The notes beneath the pieces were generated by a model. The model searched no databases. It was not told where the DNA came from and saw only the letters and a program-made list of their open reading frames with translations. The position numbers and the translations under genes are program-made. DNA of 64,000 nucleotides from Bacillus pumilus (lineage in GTDB: Bacteria; Bacillota; Bacilli; Bacillales; Bacillaceae): the NCBI RefSeq assembly GCF_003431975.1, contig NZ_CP027116.1:1364001-1428000 (forward strand). Reading direction: 5' to 3'. This document shows, piece after piece, positions 53,992 through 63,535 of this stretch; positions within the stretch are counted from its first letter, which is position 1; each line of letters starts with the position of its first letter.

Positions 53992-55171
53992 AAATATCAA
54001 AATAGCGATGAATTCTGTTTTAGCTCATAAATTACGTTCTATTTTAACGATGCTTGGGATTATTATTGGTGTAGGGTCGGTCATTGCGGTCGTGGCTATC
54101 GGTCAAGGCGGTGAGCAAATGTTAAAAGGATCGATTTCTGGTCCGAACAATACCATTGATATGACATATACGCCTTCTGACGAAGAGTTAAATGCGAATC
54201 CAAATGCCCTATTCGACGCCACATTTACAGAGGAAGACATAAAAAGCATTGAGACAATGAACGGGGTGAAGCAAGTTGCCTCTTCGACTGCACAGGGAAT
54301 GCAGCTGAGATTTCAAGATACGACAGTGGATGCAACAGTGAATGGTATAAATGAAGGGTATACGAATGTACATTCATTACAAATCGCAGAAGGACAGAAT
54401 TTAAAAGATATTGACTTTAGGAGCGGTAGAAGAGCAGCTCTCATCTCAGAAGGTTTAGAAAAAGAATTATTTAATGGACAGAAGGCATTAGGTGAAATGA
54501 TTTGGATGAACGGACAGCCTGTTGAAGTCGTCGGTGTTTTAGCAAAACAGAAAGGGATGTTTTCCTTCGATATGAACGAAATATATGTCCCGTTTGCTAT
54601 GCTCACCTCTACATTTGGTATGAATGAATATGATAAGTTGTCTATTCAAGTCACACAGGCTGATCAAATGAAGGAAGTAGGAAAGAATGCAGCAGCATTA
54701 TTAAATGATCATCATCATACAGAGGATGCTTATGAAATGATTAATATGGAAGAAATCGCAGAAGGCATCGGTCAAATCACGTCTGTTATGACAACAATCA
54801 TTGGTTCTATAGCTGGCATTTCTTTACTTGTCGGCGGTATCGGTGTGATGAATATCATGCTCGTTTCTGTGACAGAGAGGACGAGGGAAATCGGTATTCG
54901 AAAGGCGATTGGAGCAACAAGGGCTCAAATACTCGTTCAGTTTTTAATTGAGTCTGTCGTTTTAACCCTGATCGGCGGATTGATGGGGATTGCACTTGGC
55001 TTAGGTGGTGCCTCACTAGTATCCCTATTTGCAGGCTGGCCGTCTCTAGTATCTTGGCAAGTTATCTTTGGAGGTGTGCTGTTTAGTATGCTGATTGGAA
55101 TTGTTTTTGGATTAATTCCCGCGAACAAAGCAGCAAGACTAGATCCAATTGATTCTCTTCGATATGAATAA
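53978..55171 (+). CDS. yknZ: ABC transporter permease YknZ (MacB/FtsX type)
   Basis: The 397-residue permease has one membrane helix near the N terminus (about 20-45), a MacB-type periplasmic-facing domain (about 50-260) and three C-terminal helices with the FtsX motif TERTREIGIRKAIGATRAQI. With YknW, YknX and YknY it forms the exporter that protects against SDP-type toxins in B. subtilis. Confidence 0.94.
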   Translation: MKLFENIKIAMNSVLAHKLRSILTMLGIIIGVGSVIAVVAIGQGGEQMLKGSISGPNNTIDMTYTPSDEELNANPNALFDATFTEEDIKSIETMNGVKQVASSTAQGMQLRFQDTTVDATVNGINEGYTNVHSLQIAEGQNLKDIDFRSGRRAALISEGLEKELFNGQKALGEMIWMNGQPVEVVGVLAKQKGMFSFDMNEIYVPFAMLTSTFGMNEYDKLSIQVTQADQMKEVGKNAAALLNDHHHTEDAYEMINMEEIAEGIGQITSVMTTIIGSIAGISLLVGGIGVMNIMLVSVTERTREIGIRKAIGATRAQILVQFLIESVVLTLIGGLMGIALGLGGASLVSLFAGWPSLVSWQVIFGGVLFSMLIGIVFGLIPANKAARLDPIDSLRYE

Positions 55172-55181
55172 TTTGGAGAAG

Positions 55182-55214
55182 AGCAAAAGCATACAAAGTC
55201 GTATGCTTTTGCTT
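55182..55214 (+). terminator. First terminator of yknWXYZ
   Basis: AGCAAAAGCATAC pairs perfectly with GTATGCTTTTGCT around AAAGTC. T-run is short. Confidence 0.75.
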
Positions 55215-55227
55215 ATCATCCGCGATC

Positions 55228-55263
55228 AAAAGCTTTTATGCACAGCGCATAAAAGCTTTTTTT
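55228..55263 (+). terminator. Second tandem terminator of yknWXYZ
   Basis: AAAGCTTTTATGC pairs with GCATAAAAGCTTT around ACAGC, followed by a T-run. Confidence 0.85.
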
Positions 55264-55419
55264 AGTTCCATTGAATGAAATGAAAAATGATAGAAATGCT
55301 AATATCATGACTTTCATCTTAATGTCACATATTTTTCAGTTTACAAATGGTACATATAAAGGTAAGATGACCATGGTGAAAGATTTTGATAGTTATTGAA
55401 TGTATTTGATTGTTTTGTA

Positions 55420-55448
55420 TTGATAATGTTGAAAAAAGCGATTACAAT
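55420..55448 (+). promoter_or_regulatory. Promoter of the fru operon
   Basis: TTGATA (55420-55425) and TACAAT (55443-55448) are 17 bp apart, with about 40 bp to the fruR start. Any FruR or CcpA operator within it is not clear by eye. Confidence 0.7.
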
Positions 55449-55493
55449 AAAGGTGCGCGCAAAATGAATACGTTTTCAAAAGGGGGTGTTTTC

Positions 55494-56249
55494 ATGTTAA
55501 CACCGGAAAGACATCAACTCATTATCGACTGCTTAGAAGAAAATGATGTCATCAAAATACAGGACTTAACGATTATGACGGATGCGTCAGAATCTACAAT
55601 TAGAAGAGATCTATCAGCTCTCGAAGAAAAGGGATTTCTTAAAAGAGTCCATGGGGGAGCAGCCAAGATATCAAGTATCCGTCTTGAACCAGATGTATTT
55701 GAGAAATCTGCCAAAAACCTTCAAGAAAAGTCATTGGTTGCAGAGGCAGCTGCTTCACTTTTAAAACAAGGTGATTGTATTTATTTAGATGCTGGTACGA
55801 CCACACAGCAAATGATTGAATTTATTGATCCAGATCAAGATATTGTTGTTGTGACAAACGGTGTGATGCACATTGAAGCACTCATGAGAAAAGGCATTTC
55901 TTTTTACCTGATAGGCGGATCAGTCAAACATCGAACAGGAGCCATGGTAGGCGCCGCAGCTTTGACAGCGATGGAAAATTACCGTTTTGACAAAAGCTTT
56001 GTCGGGACGAACGGCATTCATCCCGAGGTGGGGTTTACAACACCCGATCCAGAGGAAGCGCTCATGAAAAAAAGAGCCATGAAGCAGGCGAAAAAAACCT
56101 ATATCTTATCAGACGCCTCAAAGTTTGGCGAAATATCGTTTTCAACCTTTGCTAGTTTACAGGAAGCCACCATTATCACAAACGACGCAAAAGAAGATTC
56201 ATTCGATAATTACCATGAAAAAACGGTTATAAAGGTAGTGAAAACATGA
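55494..56249 (+). CDS. fruR: DeoR-family repressor FruR of the fructose operon
   Basis: The 251-residue regulator has a DeoR-type helix-turn-helix (TDASESTIRRDLSALEEKGF, about 27-46) and a sugar-phosphate sensor domain with DAGTTTQQM and a C-terminal SDASKFG. ATG 55494 follows AGGGGGTG and gives the B. subtilis length; the frame upstream is non-coding. Its inducer is probably fructose 1-phosphate. It overlaps fruK by ATGA. Confidence 0.93.
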   Translation: MLTPERHQLIIDCLEENDVIKIQDLTIMTDASESTIRRDLSALEEKGFLKRVHGGAAKISSIRLEPDVFEKSAKNLQEKSLVAEAAASLLKQGDCIYLDAGTTTQQMIEFIDPDQDIVVVTNGVMHIEALMRKGISFYLIGGSVKHRTGAMVGAAALTAMENYRFDKSFVGTNGIHPEVGFTTPDPEEALMKKRAMKQAKKTYILSDASKFGEISFSTFASLQEATIITNDAKEDSFDNYHEKTVIKVVKT

Positions 56250-57157
56250 TTTATACAGTTACTTTAAACCCATCAGTTGATTACATCGTACACGTGGAGG
56301 ATTTCGCAGTCGGCGGTTTGAATCGTTCAACCTATGACAAAAAATATCCAGGTGGAAAAGGGATCAATGTCTCAAGACTTTTAAAACGTCACGGTGTTGA
56401 ATCTAAAGCGCTCGGATTCATTGGTGGATTTACAGGCAAATATATTCAAGACTTTTTACAAAACGAACAATTACAAACAGCCTTTCACGAGGTGTCAGAA
56501 GATACACGAATTAATGTAAAACTAAAAACAGGTGAAGAAACCGAAATCAACGGACTCGGTCCAACTATTACTGAAGTGCAATTTGAGTCGTTTCTATCTC
56601 AATTTACTTCATTGACTGAGGGAGATGTCGTTGTCTTAGCTGGTAGCATTCCTTCTTCATTGCCTCATAACACGTATGAACGTATTGCTGAAGTTTGCGA
56701 AAAGCAAGGTGTCAGAGTTGTACTTGATATTTCTGGGGAGGCATTAAAAAAAGCGGCAAGCATGAAACCGTTCTTAATGAAGCCAAACCATCATGAATTA
56801 GGTGAAATGTTTGAGACAACGATCTCTTCTGCAGAAGAAGCCGTTCCTTATGGGAAGAAGCTGTTAGATCAAGGTGCTGAACATGTCATCGTATCCATGG
56901 CTGGAGATGGCGCTCTTTTATTCAGTAAAGAAGGAATTTATCAGTCCAATGTTCCAAAGGGTACACTTGTTAATTCAGTTGGTGCAGGGGATTCAGTCGT
57001 TGCAGGATTTTTAGCTGGCGTTTCGAAAGGTCTTTCGATTGAAGAATCATTTAAGCTTGGCGTCACATCGGGCAGTGCTACAGCGTTTTCTGAGGAGCTT
57101 GGAACAAAAGAACTTGTCGACACACTATTACCACAAGTAAAAGTCACACGCATTTAA
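56246..57157 (+). CDS. fruK: 1-phosphofructokinase FruK (FruB)
   Basis: The 303-residue PfkB-family kinase has the N-terminal GGKGINVSRLLKRHG motif and the C-terminal anion-hole motif NSVGAGDSVVAGF. It phosphorylates fructose 1-phosphate to fructose 1,6-bisphosphate. It lies between fruR (4-bp overlap) and fruA (13-bp gap). Confidence 0.94.
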   Translation: MIYTVTLNPSVDYIVHVEDFAVGGLNRSTYDKKYPGGKGINVSRLLKRHGVESKALGFIGGFTGKYIQDFLQNEQLQTAFHEVSEDTRINVKLKTGEETEINGLGPTITEVQFESFLSQFTSLTEGDVVVLAGSIPSSLPHNTYERIAEVCEKQGVRVVLDISGEALKKAASMKPFLMKPNHHELGEMFETTISSAEEAVPYGKKLLDQGAEHVIVSMAGDGALLFSKEGIYQSNVPKGTLVNSVGAGDSVVAGFLAGVSKGLSIEESFKLGVTSGSATAFSEELGTKELVDTLLPQVKVTRI

Positions 57158-57170
57158 AGGAGGAGTCATC

Positions 57171-59063
57171 ATGAAAATTACAGAACTACTCACGAAGCAT
57201 ACGATTAAGCTTCAATTAGACAGCCAGCAGAAAGAAGCAGTCATTGAAGAACTAGTCACGGTTTTAGATACAGCAGGCAAGCTAAATGATAAAGAAGGCT
57301 ACAAAGCAGCAGTGATCAACCGTGAAAAACAGAGCTCTACTGGTATTGGTGAAGGAATTGCTATCCCTCACGCCAAAACAGCAAGCGTAAAAGAGCCTGC
57401 CATTGCATTTGGCCGCTCGACTTCTGGTGTAGATTATGAATCACTAGACGCGCAGCCGAGTCATCTTGTCTTTATGATTGCAGCGACTGAAGGCGCAAAC
57501 AACACACACTTAGAAGCACTTTCTCGTTTATCAACACTTCTCATGCGTGAGGAAATTCGCAAGCAACTTCTTGAAGCAGCTAGTGAAGATGAAATCATCG
57601 ATATCATCAATACGCATGACAAGGACGATGAAGAAGAAGAGGAAGTTCAAGAAGAGCCGGCTACATCAGGAAAACCAGCTAAAATTTTAGCAGTAACAGC
57701 TTGCCCAACAGGTATTGCCCATACATTCATGGCAGCAGATGCTTTGAAAGAAAAAGCAAAAGAAATGGGCGTTGACATTAAAGTTGAAACAAATGGCTCT
57801 GGCGGTATTAAACATGCCCTTACAGCAAAAGAAATCGAAGAAGCCCCAGCTATCATTGTAGCAGCGGACAAGCAAGTTGAAATGGAACGCTTTAAAGGCA
57901 AGCATGTCATTGAAGTACCTGTGACAGCTGGAATCCGCCGTCCTCAAGAATTAATTGAAAAAGCGGTCAATCAAGATGCGCCGATTTATAAAGGCTCTGG
58001 CGGCAGTTCTTCAAAAGAAGATAAAGAATCATCTGGCAAAGGGAGAAGTGGTTTCTACAAGCACTTAATGAGTGGCGTAAGTAACATGCTTCCATTTGTT
58101 GTCGGAGGCGGTATCCTTGTTGCGATTTCATTCTTCTGGGGAATTAACTCAGCAGATCCGAAAGACCCTTCATTTAATTCATTTGCAGCTGTATTAAAAG
58201 GAATTGGCGGAGATAATGCGCTTGCCTTAATCGTTGCTGTATTAGCCGGATTTATTGCGATGAGTATTGCTGATCGTCCAGGTTTTGCGCCAGGTATGGT
58301 CGGTGGATTTATGGCATCAGCAGCAGGGGCAGGATTCCTAGGTGGACTTATTGCAGGTTTCCTTGCTGGTTACATCGTTGTGTTACTTAAAAAAGTATTC
58401 ACATTTGTACCGCAGTCACTTGACGGAATTAAACCGGTTCTGCTGTATCCATTGTTCGGTATTTTCTTCACAGGTATTATCATGCATTACATTGTCAATA
58501 CACCAGTAAAAATGGTGATGGACGGATTAACACACTGGCTTGAATCATTAGGTACTGGAAACCTTGTCTTAATGGGAATTATTTTAGCAGGTATGATGGC
58601 GATTGATATGGGTGGACCGATTAACAAAGCGGCTTACACATTTGGTCTTGCGATGATTGCTGCTGGTAACTACGCACCGCATGCTGCGATCATGGCAGGC
58701 GGAATGGTACCACCACTAGGGATTGCGCTTGCAACAACAATCTTTAGAAATAAATTCTCAAAACGTGACCGAGAAGCAGGGATTACATGCTACTTTATGG
58801 GAGCTGCCTTCATCACTGAAGGGGCGATCCCGTTTGCAGCGGCTGATCCTCTGCGCGTGATTCCCTCTGCTGTCATTGGCGCAGCAGTGGCTGGCGGATT
58901 AACGGAGTTCTTTAGAGTCACGCTTCCTGCACCACACGGCGGACTATTCGTTTTCTGGGTAACAAATCATCCAGTGCTTTATATCATCAGCATCTTAATC
59001 GGTGCCGTAGTAACAGCGATTTTACTTGGTATTTTGAAAAAACCAGTGAAACTAGAAGCGTAA
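57171..59063 (+). CDS. fruA: Fructose-specific PTS permease EIIABC (FruA)
   Basis: The 630-residue protein has EIIA first (about 1-148, H67 in GIAIPHAKT), then EIIB (about 163-262, C178 in VTACPTGIAHT), a short acidic/Ser linker, and the EIIC membrane domain (about 290-625). It imports fructose as fructose 1-phosphate using HPr and EI from 8-10 kb. AAAGGAGGA precedes ATG. Confidence 0.96.
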   Translation: MKITELLTKHTIKLQLDSQQKEAVIEELVTVLDTAGKLNDKEGYKAAVINREKQSSTGIGEGIAIPHAKTASVKEPAIAFGRSTSGVDYESLDAQPSHLVFMIAATEGANNTHLEALSRLSTLLMREEIRKQLLEAASEDEIIDIINTHDKDDEEEEEVQEEPATSGKPAKILAVTACPTGIAHTFMAADALKEKAKEMGVDIKVETNGSGGIKHALTAKEIEEAPAIIVAADKQVEMERFKGKHVIEVPVTAGIRRPQELIEKAVNQDAPIYKGSGGSSSKEDKESSGKGRSGFYKHLMSGVSNMLPFVVGGGILVAISFFWGINSADPKDPSFNSFAAVLKGIGGDNALALIVAVLAGFIAMSIADRPGFAPGMVGGFMASAAGAGFLGGLIAGFLAGYIVVLLKKVFTFVPQSLDGIKPVLLYPLFGIFFTGIIMHYIVNTPVKMVMDGLTHWLESLGTGNLVLMGIILAGMMAIDMGGPINKAAYTFGLAMIAAGNYAPHAAIMAGGMVPPLGIALATTIFRNKFSKRDREAGITCYFMGAAFITEGAIPFAAADPLRVIPSAVIGAAVAGGLTEFFRVTLPAPHGGLFVFWVTNHPVLYIISILIGAVVTAILLGILKKPVKLEA

Positions 59064-59069
59064 TTCAAA

Positions 59070-59103
59070 AGAGGAGCATCGTAAAAAGCGGTGCTTCTTT
59101 TTG
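59070..59103 (+). terminator. Terminator of the fru operon
   Basis: AGGAGCATCG pairs with CGGTGCTTCT (two G-U pairs), followed by five T. Confidence 0.75.
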
Positions 59104-59241
59104 TTTAATGATGAACAAATTAGGAAAAAATATCTAAATGAATGGTTGTCTTGTGAATTTTTATTTGACATGTGATAAAGTAAAGTTATTCAATTCGCGT
59201 TTCAAGTCTTTTAGCAGAAAGTCTTAGGAGGAAGCAGTATT

Positions 59242-59847
59242 TTGAACGAAGAAAACAAACAAAACGAAAATGATATTCAATCTGATGCAAAGCAAGCCAA
59301 AACAGAGAAGAAAAGTTCACTGTTTGAATGGATCAAAGCCATTTTAATTGCACTTGCGCTCGTCTTGCTCATCCGTACGTTTATATTTGAACCGTATGTG
59401 GTGGAAGGAGAGTCAATGGAACCAACTCTACATGACGGTGAGAAGCTGTTTGTCAACAAAACCATTAACTATCTCGGTGGTGTCAAACGAGGTGACATCG
59501 TGATTATTAATGGAAAAGACGGCCAGAAAATTCATTATGTAAAACGATTGATTGGCCTTCCAGGAGATACGATTGAAATGAAGGATGACACGCTTTACAT
59601 CAATGGTAAAAAAGTAGATGAACCTTATTTAAAAGAGAACAAGGCGCATGCAAAAGAGTATGAAGTGCATTTGACAGGGGATTTTGGTCCAGTGAAAGTA
59701 CCGAAAAACGATTACTTTGTCATGGGGGACAACAGACTGAATTCCATGGACAGCAGAAATGGGCTTGGACTCATTGAAAAGGATCGGATCGTCGGGACAT
59801 CAGAATTTGTTTTCTTCCCATTTGGTGACATTCGGCAAACAAAATAA
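59242..59847 (+). CDS. sipT: Type I signal peptidase SipT
   Basis: The start is TTG 59242 after TTAGGAGG. The 201-residue membrane protease has one N-terminal helix (about 32-50), catalytic S58 in EGESMEPTL and K101 in HYVKRLIG, and box E GDNRLNSMDSR. It cleaves signal peptides from secreted proteins such as YkwD in this window. A -35-like TTGACA lies at 59165-59170, with a weak -10. Confidence 0.94.
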   Translation: MNEENKQNENDIQSDAKQAKTEKKSSLFEWIKAILIALALVLLIRTFIFEPYVVEGESMEPTLHDGEKLFVNKTINYLGGVKRGDIVIINGKDGQKIHYVKRLIGLPGDTIEMKDDTLYINGKKVDEPYLKENKAHAKEYEVHLTGDFGPVKVPKNDYFVMGDNRLNSMDSRNGLGLIEKDRIVGTSEFVFFPFGDIRQTK

Positions 59848-59886
59848 AAGCACCTTTCTCAAGGCGTGAGAAAAGTGCTTGGATGG

Positions 59887-59914
59887 ACGGCCCTTAAAAG
59901 AAGGGTCGTTTTTA
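59887..59914. terminator. Terminator between sipT and ykoA
   Basis: ACGGCCCTT pairs with AAGGGTCGT around AAAAG, followed by T residues. A second hairpin (AAGCAC...TTCTCA/TGAGAA...GTGCTT, 59849-59880) without a T-run lies just before it. Confidence 0.75.
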
Positions 59915-60187
59915 ATTTGGTGTGAGCATCGTAACAATGATCACAATGGCCAGCACAGAAACGAAGACAGACCCAGTAATGGCTAAAACAGATCGAAACA
60001 ATCCGATCTTTTGATTTTCTTTCCCCCGCTTTTGTAAAAAGCGTTTGGAAAAGATGTGGACCAGTGTGTAAATCAACACAAGCCCAATATAAAGGCCAAA
60101 GTCTCTCGCGTTAAAGCCTGTTGCAGACAAGTAAATACCCATAAAGAAAATTAATAAACAGTATTCCATGAGTGTCAATAATCTCAA
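59912..60187 (-). CDS. ykoA: Small membrane protein YkoA
   Basis: The 91-residue protein has three hydrophobic segments (about 6-22, 30-46, 66-88). TTG 60187 follows AAGGAG at 11 nt. By position between sipT and ykpA it corresponds to B. subtilis ykoA. The function is unknown. Confidence 0.7.
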   Translation of the reverse strand: MRLLTLMEYCLLIFFMGIYLSATGFNARDFGLYIGLVLIYTLVHIFSKRFLQKRGKENQKIGLFRSVLAITGSVFVSVLAIVIIVTMLTPN

Positions 60188-60330
60188 ATCGCACGAACTC
60201 CTTCAACAAATCATTCCTACTTATTATACCATAATGGACAAATTGCCTTCGTTCTAAGCGAGAGACGTTTCTATCAAACGTTATTCATGTTATACTTCAT
60301 ATTGATGAATGAGTGATGGAGGATTAATAA

Positions 60331-61950
60331 ATGATTGCAGTAAATAATGTTAGTTTGCGTTTTGCGGATCGTAAACTATTTGAAGAAGTAAATATTAAAT
60401 TCACTCCTGGCAACTGCTACGGATTAATTGGTGCCAATGGAGCTGGTAAATCAACGTTTCTAAAGATTCTTTCAGGAGAAATTGAAGCTCAGACGGGTGA
60501 TGTTCATATGAGCCCTGGTGAGCGTTTAGCGATTTTAAAACAGAACCACTTTGAATACGAAGAGTTTGAAGTGTTAAAAGTCGTCATCATGGGTCATAAA
60601 CGTCTATATGATGTGATGCAGGAGAAAGATGCGATCTATATGAAACCTGATTTCTCAGATGAAGACGGGATTCGTGCAGCAGAGCTTGAAGGTGAGTTCG
60701 CTGAGTTAAACGGCTGGGAAGCTGAAAGTGAAGCAGCGATTTTATTAAAAGGTCTTGGTATTCCAGAGAGCCTTCAATCGAAAAAAATGTCTGAGCTTGG
60801 TGGTTCTGAAAAGGTAAAAGTACTACTAGCTCAAGCTTTATTTGGTAAGCCTGACGTTCTTCTTCTTGATGAGCCAACCAACCACTTGGACTTACAGGCT
60901 ATCCAGTGGCTGGAAGAGTTCCTCATTAATTTTGAAAATACCGTCATTGTCGTTTCGCATGACCGTCACTTCTTAAACAAAGTGTGTACACATATTGCGG
61001 ACCTTGATTTCGGAAAAATTCAAGTATATGTCGGTAACTATGATTTCTGGTATGAGTCCAGCCAGCTAGCGCTGAAACTCAGCCAAGATGCAAATAAGAA
61101 AAAAGAAGAGCAAATTAAGCAGCTTCAAGAGTTCGTTGCCCGTTTTAGTGCGAATGCGTCTAAATCAAAGCAAGCGACCTCAAGAAAGAAATTGCTTGAT
61201 AAAATCTCTTTAGATGACATTAAGCCGTCTTCACGTAAATATCCGTATGTTCATTTTTCGCCAGAGCGCGAAATCGGAAATGACGTCCTGCAAGTAGAAG
61301 GTCTATCGAAAACAATTGACGGTGTGAAGGTCCTTGATAACGTCAGCTTTATCATGAATCGCGAAGATAAAATTGCGTTCTTAAGCCGTAATGAGCTTGC
61401 TGTGTCCACTTTATTTAAAATCCTTGCTGGAGAGATGGAGCCAGACAGTGGTACGTTTAAATGGGGCGTCACAACATCTCAAGCCTTTTTCCCGAAAGAC
61501 AATAGTGAATACTTTGAAGGAAATGATGTCGATCTAGTGGATTGGCTTCGTCAATATTCTCCTAATGATCAAAGCGAAAGCTTCTTACGCGGGTTCTTAG
61601 GACGTATGCTTTTCTCTGGGGAAGAAGTAAAGAAAAAAGCAAGCGTCTTATCAGGAGGAGAAAAGGTTCGCTGTATGTTATCGAAAATGATGCTGTCAGG
61701 AGCGAATGTTTTGCTACTGGATGAGCCGACGAACCACTTAGACTTAGAATCCATTACAGCACTGAATAACGGTTTAATGAGCTTTAAAGGAGCAATGCTC
61801 TTCTCATCTCATGACCATCAGTTTGTTGAAACAGTGGCAAACCGTATCATCGAAGTGACGCCAAATGGCATCGTTGATAAACAAACAACATATGATGAGT
61901 TCTTATCAGACCAAGAGATTCGAAAGAGACTCGATGAGCTTTATGCGTAA
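60331..61950 (+). CDS. ykpA: ABC-F family ATPase YkpA
   Basis: The 539-residue protein has two ATPase domains and no membrane segment. NBD1 has Walker A GANGAGKST, a degenerate signature LGGSEKVKVLLAQAL and LLLDEPTNHLDL. NBD2 keeps signature LSGGEKVRCML and Walker B LLLDEPTNHLDLE, but its Walker A position reads LSRNELAVST without the lysine. A linker rich in charged residues (about 240-300) separates them. ABC-F proteins act on ribosomes; the specific role here is unknown. An extended -10 (TGTTATACT, 60289-60297) lies upstream. Confidence 0.9.
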   Translation: MIAVNNVSLRFADRKLFEEVNIKFTPGNCYGLIGANGAGKSTFLKILSGEIEAQTGDVHMSPGERLAILKQNHFEYEEFEVLKVVIMGHKRLYDVMQEKDAIYMKPDFSDEDGIRAAELEGEFAELNGWEAESEAAILLKGLGIPESLQSKKMSELGGSEKVKVLLAQALFGKPDVLLLDEPTNHLDLQAIQWLEEFLINFENTVIVVSHDRHFLNKVCTHIADLDFGKIQVYVGNYDFWYESSQLALKLSQDANKKKEEQIKQLQEFVARFSANASKSKQATSRKKLLDKISLDDIKPSSRKYPYVHFSPEREIGNDVLQVEGLSKTIDGVKVLDNVSFIMNREDKIAFLSRNELAVSTLFKILAGEMEPDSGTFKWGVTTSQAFFPKDNSEYFEGNDVDLVDWLRQYSPNDQSESFLRGFLGRMLFSGEEVKKKASVLSGGEKVRCMLSKMMLSGANVLLLDEPTNHLDLESITALNNGLMSFKGAMLFSSHDHQFVETVANRIIEVTPNGIVDKQTTYDEFLSDQEIRKRLDELYA

Positions 61951-61954
61951 ATAA

Positions 61955-61987
61955 GAAAAGACATCCAAAAGTGGATGTCTTTTTTTT
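61955..61987. terminator. Bidirectional terminator between ykpA and ampS
   Basis: AAAAGACATCC pairs with GGATGTCTTTT around AAAAGT, followed by a T-run. Confidence 0.9.
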
Positions 61988-61989
61988 GA

Positions 61990-63222
61990 TTAAATTGCCC
62001 AGTTTCCATTTCGGAAGATCGGTTCGCGTTTTCCGTCTTTTGTAATGCCGTCAATATTCATTTCCTTTGAACCAATCATGAAATCGACGTGTGTAATACT
62101 GTTGTTTACACCAGCTGCATCCAATTCTTCACGATTCATCTCTTTACCGCCTTCGATATTGAACGCATATCCGCTGCCGATGGCAAGGTGATTCGATGCG
62201 TTTTCATCATAAAGGGTATTGTAATAGAGAATATTCGAGTTTGAGATTGGTGAATCATCTGGTACGAGAGCAACTTCACCTAGATAATGAGAGCCTTCAT
62301 CTGTTTCAACGAGCGAAGTTAAAATGTTTTCGCCTTCCTTCGCTTTCACATCGATAATTCGGCCATTTTCAAATGTTAAAGTAAACTCATCAATGATATT
62401 TCCTGCATAGCTGAGCGGTTTTGTGCTTGAGACAGTCCCATTTACACCATCTTTTTTCGGTACGGTAAATACTTCTTCTGTTGGCATGTTGGCCATGAAA
62501 GAGACGCCGCGCTCACTCACGCTGCCGGCACCTACCCAAATGTGCTGCTTAGGGAGCTCAATCGTTAAATCAGTACCAGGAGCATCATAATGAAGTTTAT
62601 GGTAATGGCGTTCATTTAGTATTTTAACCTTTTCATTTAATGACTCATCGTGCTTTTTCCAAGCGTCAACAGGATCAGCTTGATCAGCGCGTGCGACTTT
62701 AAAAATTTGATCCCATAATAAAGCGACAGCTTCATCGTCTGTATGGTCAGGGAAAATCTTTTTCGCCCATTCTTTTGATGCAGCGCCTACGACCGTCCAA
62801 GCAACTTTGTCAGATTGAACGAATTGGCGATATGTATGAAGGGCTGATCCAGCGGCTTTTTGCTGTGCAGCGATTTTTTTCGAGTCAATGCCTCTCAGAA
62901 GATCAGGGCTTTCTGACAAGATCGTAATAAAAGCGCCGCCACGTTTTGCGATCGTTTCCATCATCTGAGCTTCCCATTCTGGGAATTGCTCAAATACCTC
63001 CTGCGGTGCATGTTCATATTTTAAACGGGCAAGAACACCATCACTCCAGCGGATATGTACGTTTTTCGCCCCGCGCTCATACGCATGTTTCGCTACCAGA
63101 CGAACAAGGTCTGCGGATTCAGTAGATGCTGATACGACGATTTCCTGTTCTTTTTGAACATTCACACCGACTTCAACGATGGTCTTAGCATATTGATCTA
63201 GCTGTTTTTCAAATGAACTCAT
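61990..63222 (-). CDS. ampS: M29 family aminopeptidase AmpS
   Basis: The 410-residue metallopeptidase belongs to the thermophilic aminopeptidase family: conserved VGAGSVSERGVSFMANMPTE, the metal-site glutamates (EVFTVP), the catalytic HYHKLHYDAPGTDL, and HVDFMIGS near the C terminus. ATG 63222 follows AAAGGAGGG and gives the B. subtilis length. It is cytoplasmic with broad specificity. Confidence 0.93.
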   Translation of the reverse strand: MSSFEKQLDQYAKTIVEVGVNVQKEQEIVVSASTESADLVRLVAKHAYERGAKNVHIRWSDGVLARLKYEHAPQEVFEQFPEWEAQMMETIAKRGGAFITILSESPDLLRGIDSKKIAAQQKAAGSALHTYRQFVQSDKVAWTVVGAASKEWAKKIFPDHTDDEAVALLWDQIFKVARADQADPVDAWKKHDESLNEKVKILNERHYHKLHYDAPGTDLTIELPKQHIWVGAGSVSERGVSFMANMPTEEVFTVPKKDGVNGTVSSTKPLSYAGNIIDEFTLTFENGRIIDVKAKEGENILTSLVETDEGSHYLGEVALVPDDSPISNSNILYYNTLYDENASNHLAIGSGYAFNIEGGKEMNREELDAAGVNNSITHVDFMIGSKEMNIDGITKDGKREPIFRNGNWAI

Positions 63223-63302
63223 AAAAAACCCTCCTTTAGTCATGTTCATCATATCAGATTTAAGACCGAAAAGGAAAATGGGGAGCACGTTTCAAGCCAA
63301 AA

Positions 63303-63331
63303 TAAAAAAGCCGCTTTCGTGCGGCTTTTTT
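63303..63331 (-). terminator. Terminator of ykpC
   Basis: AAAAAAGCCGC pairs with GCGGCTTTTTT around TTTCGT, with A- and T-rich flanks, immediately after the ykpC stop. Confidence 0.88.
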
Positions 63332-63461
63332 AGCGGTTCAGTTGTTTCACAGGCTGTGCATTAGAAGGGGGCATATGTGAAAACGACAGGCTCATTCCTC
63401 CTAAAATAATACCCGTTAAAATGACTGTGACAACGACCCGTTTACCTAAATCAAGCAACAT
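63330..63461 (-). CDS. ykpC: Small membrane protein YkpC
   Basis: From ATG 63461, after AAGGAGGAAG, a 43-residue protein reads MLLDLGKRVVVTVILTGIIL followed by GGMSLSFSHMPPSNAQ. One hydrophobic segment covers about 9-25. It corresponds by position and size to B. subtilis YkpC, between ampS and mreBH. The function is unknown. Confidence 0.75.
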   Translation of the reverse strand: MLLDLGKRVVVTVILTGIILGGMSLSFSHMPPSNAQPVKQLNR

Positions 63462-63535
63462 GTTCTTCCTCCTTCACGTTTATCCATTTCTCACGATATG
63501 ATCGAAATGATAAAAAAAGAAGTAGAACAAGAAGA

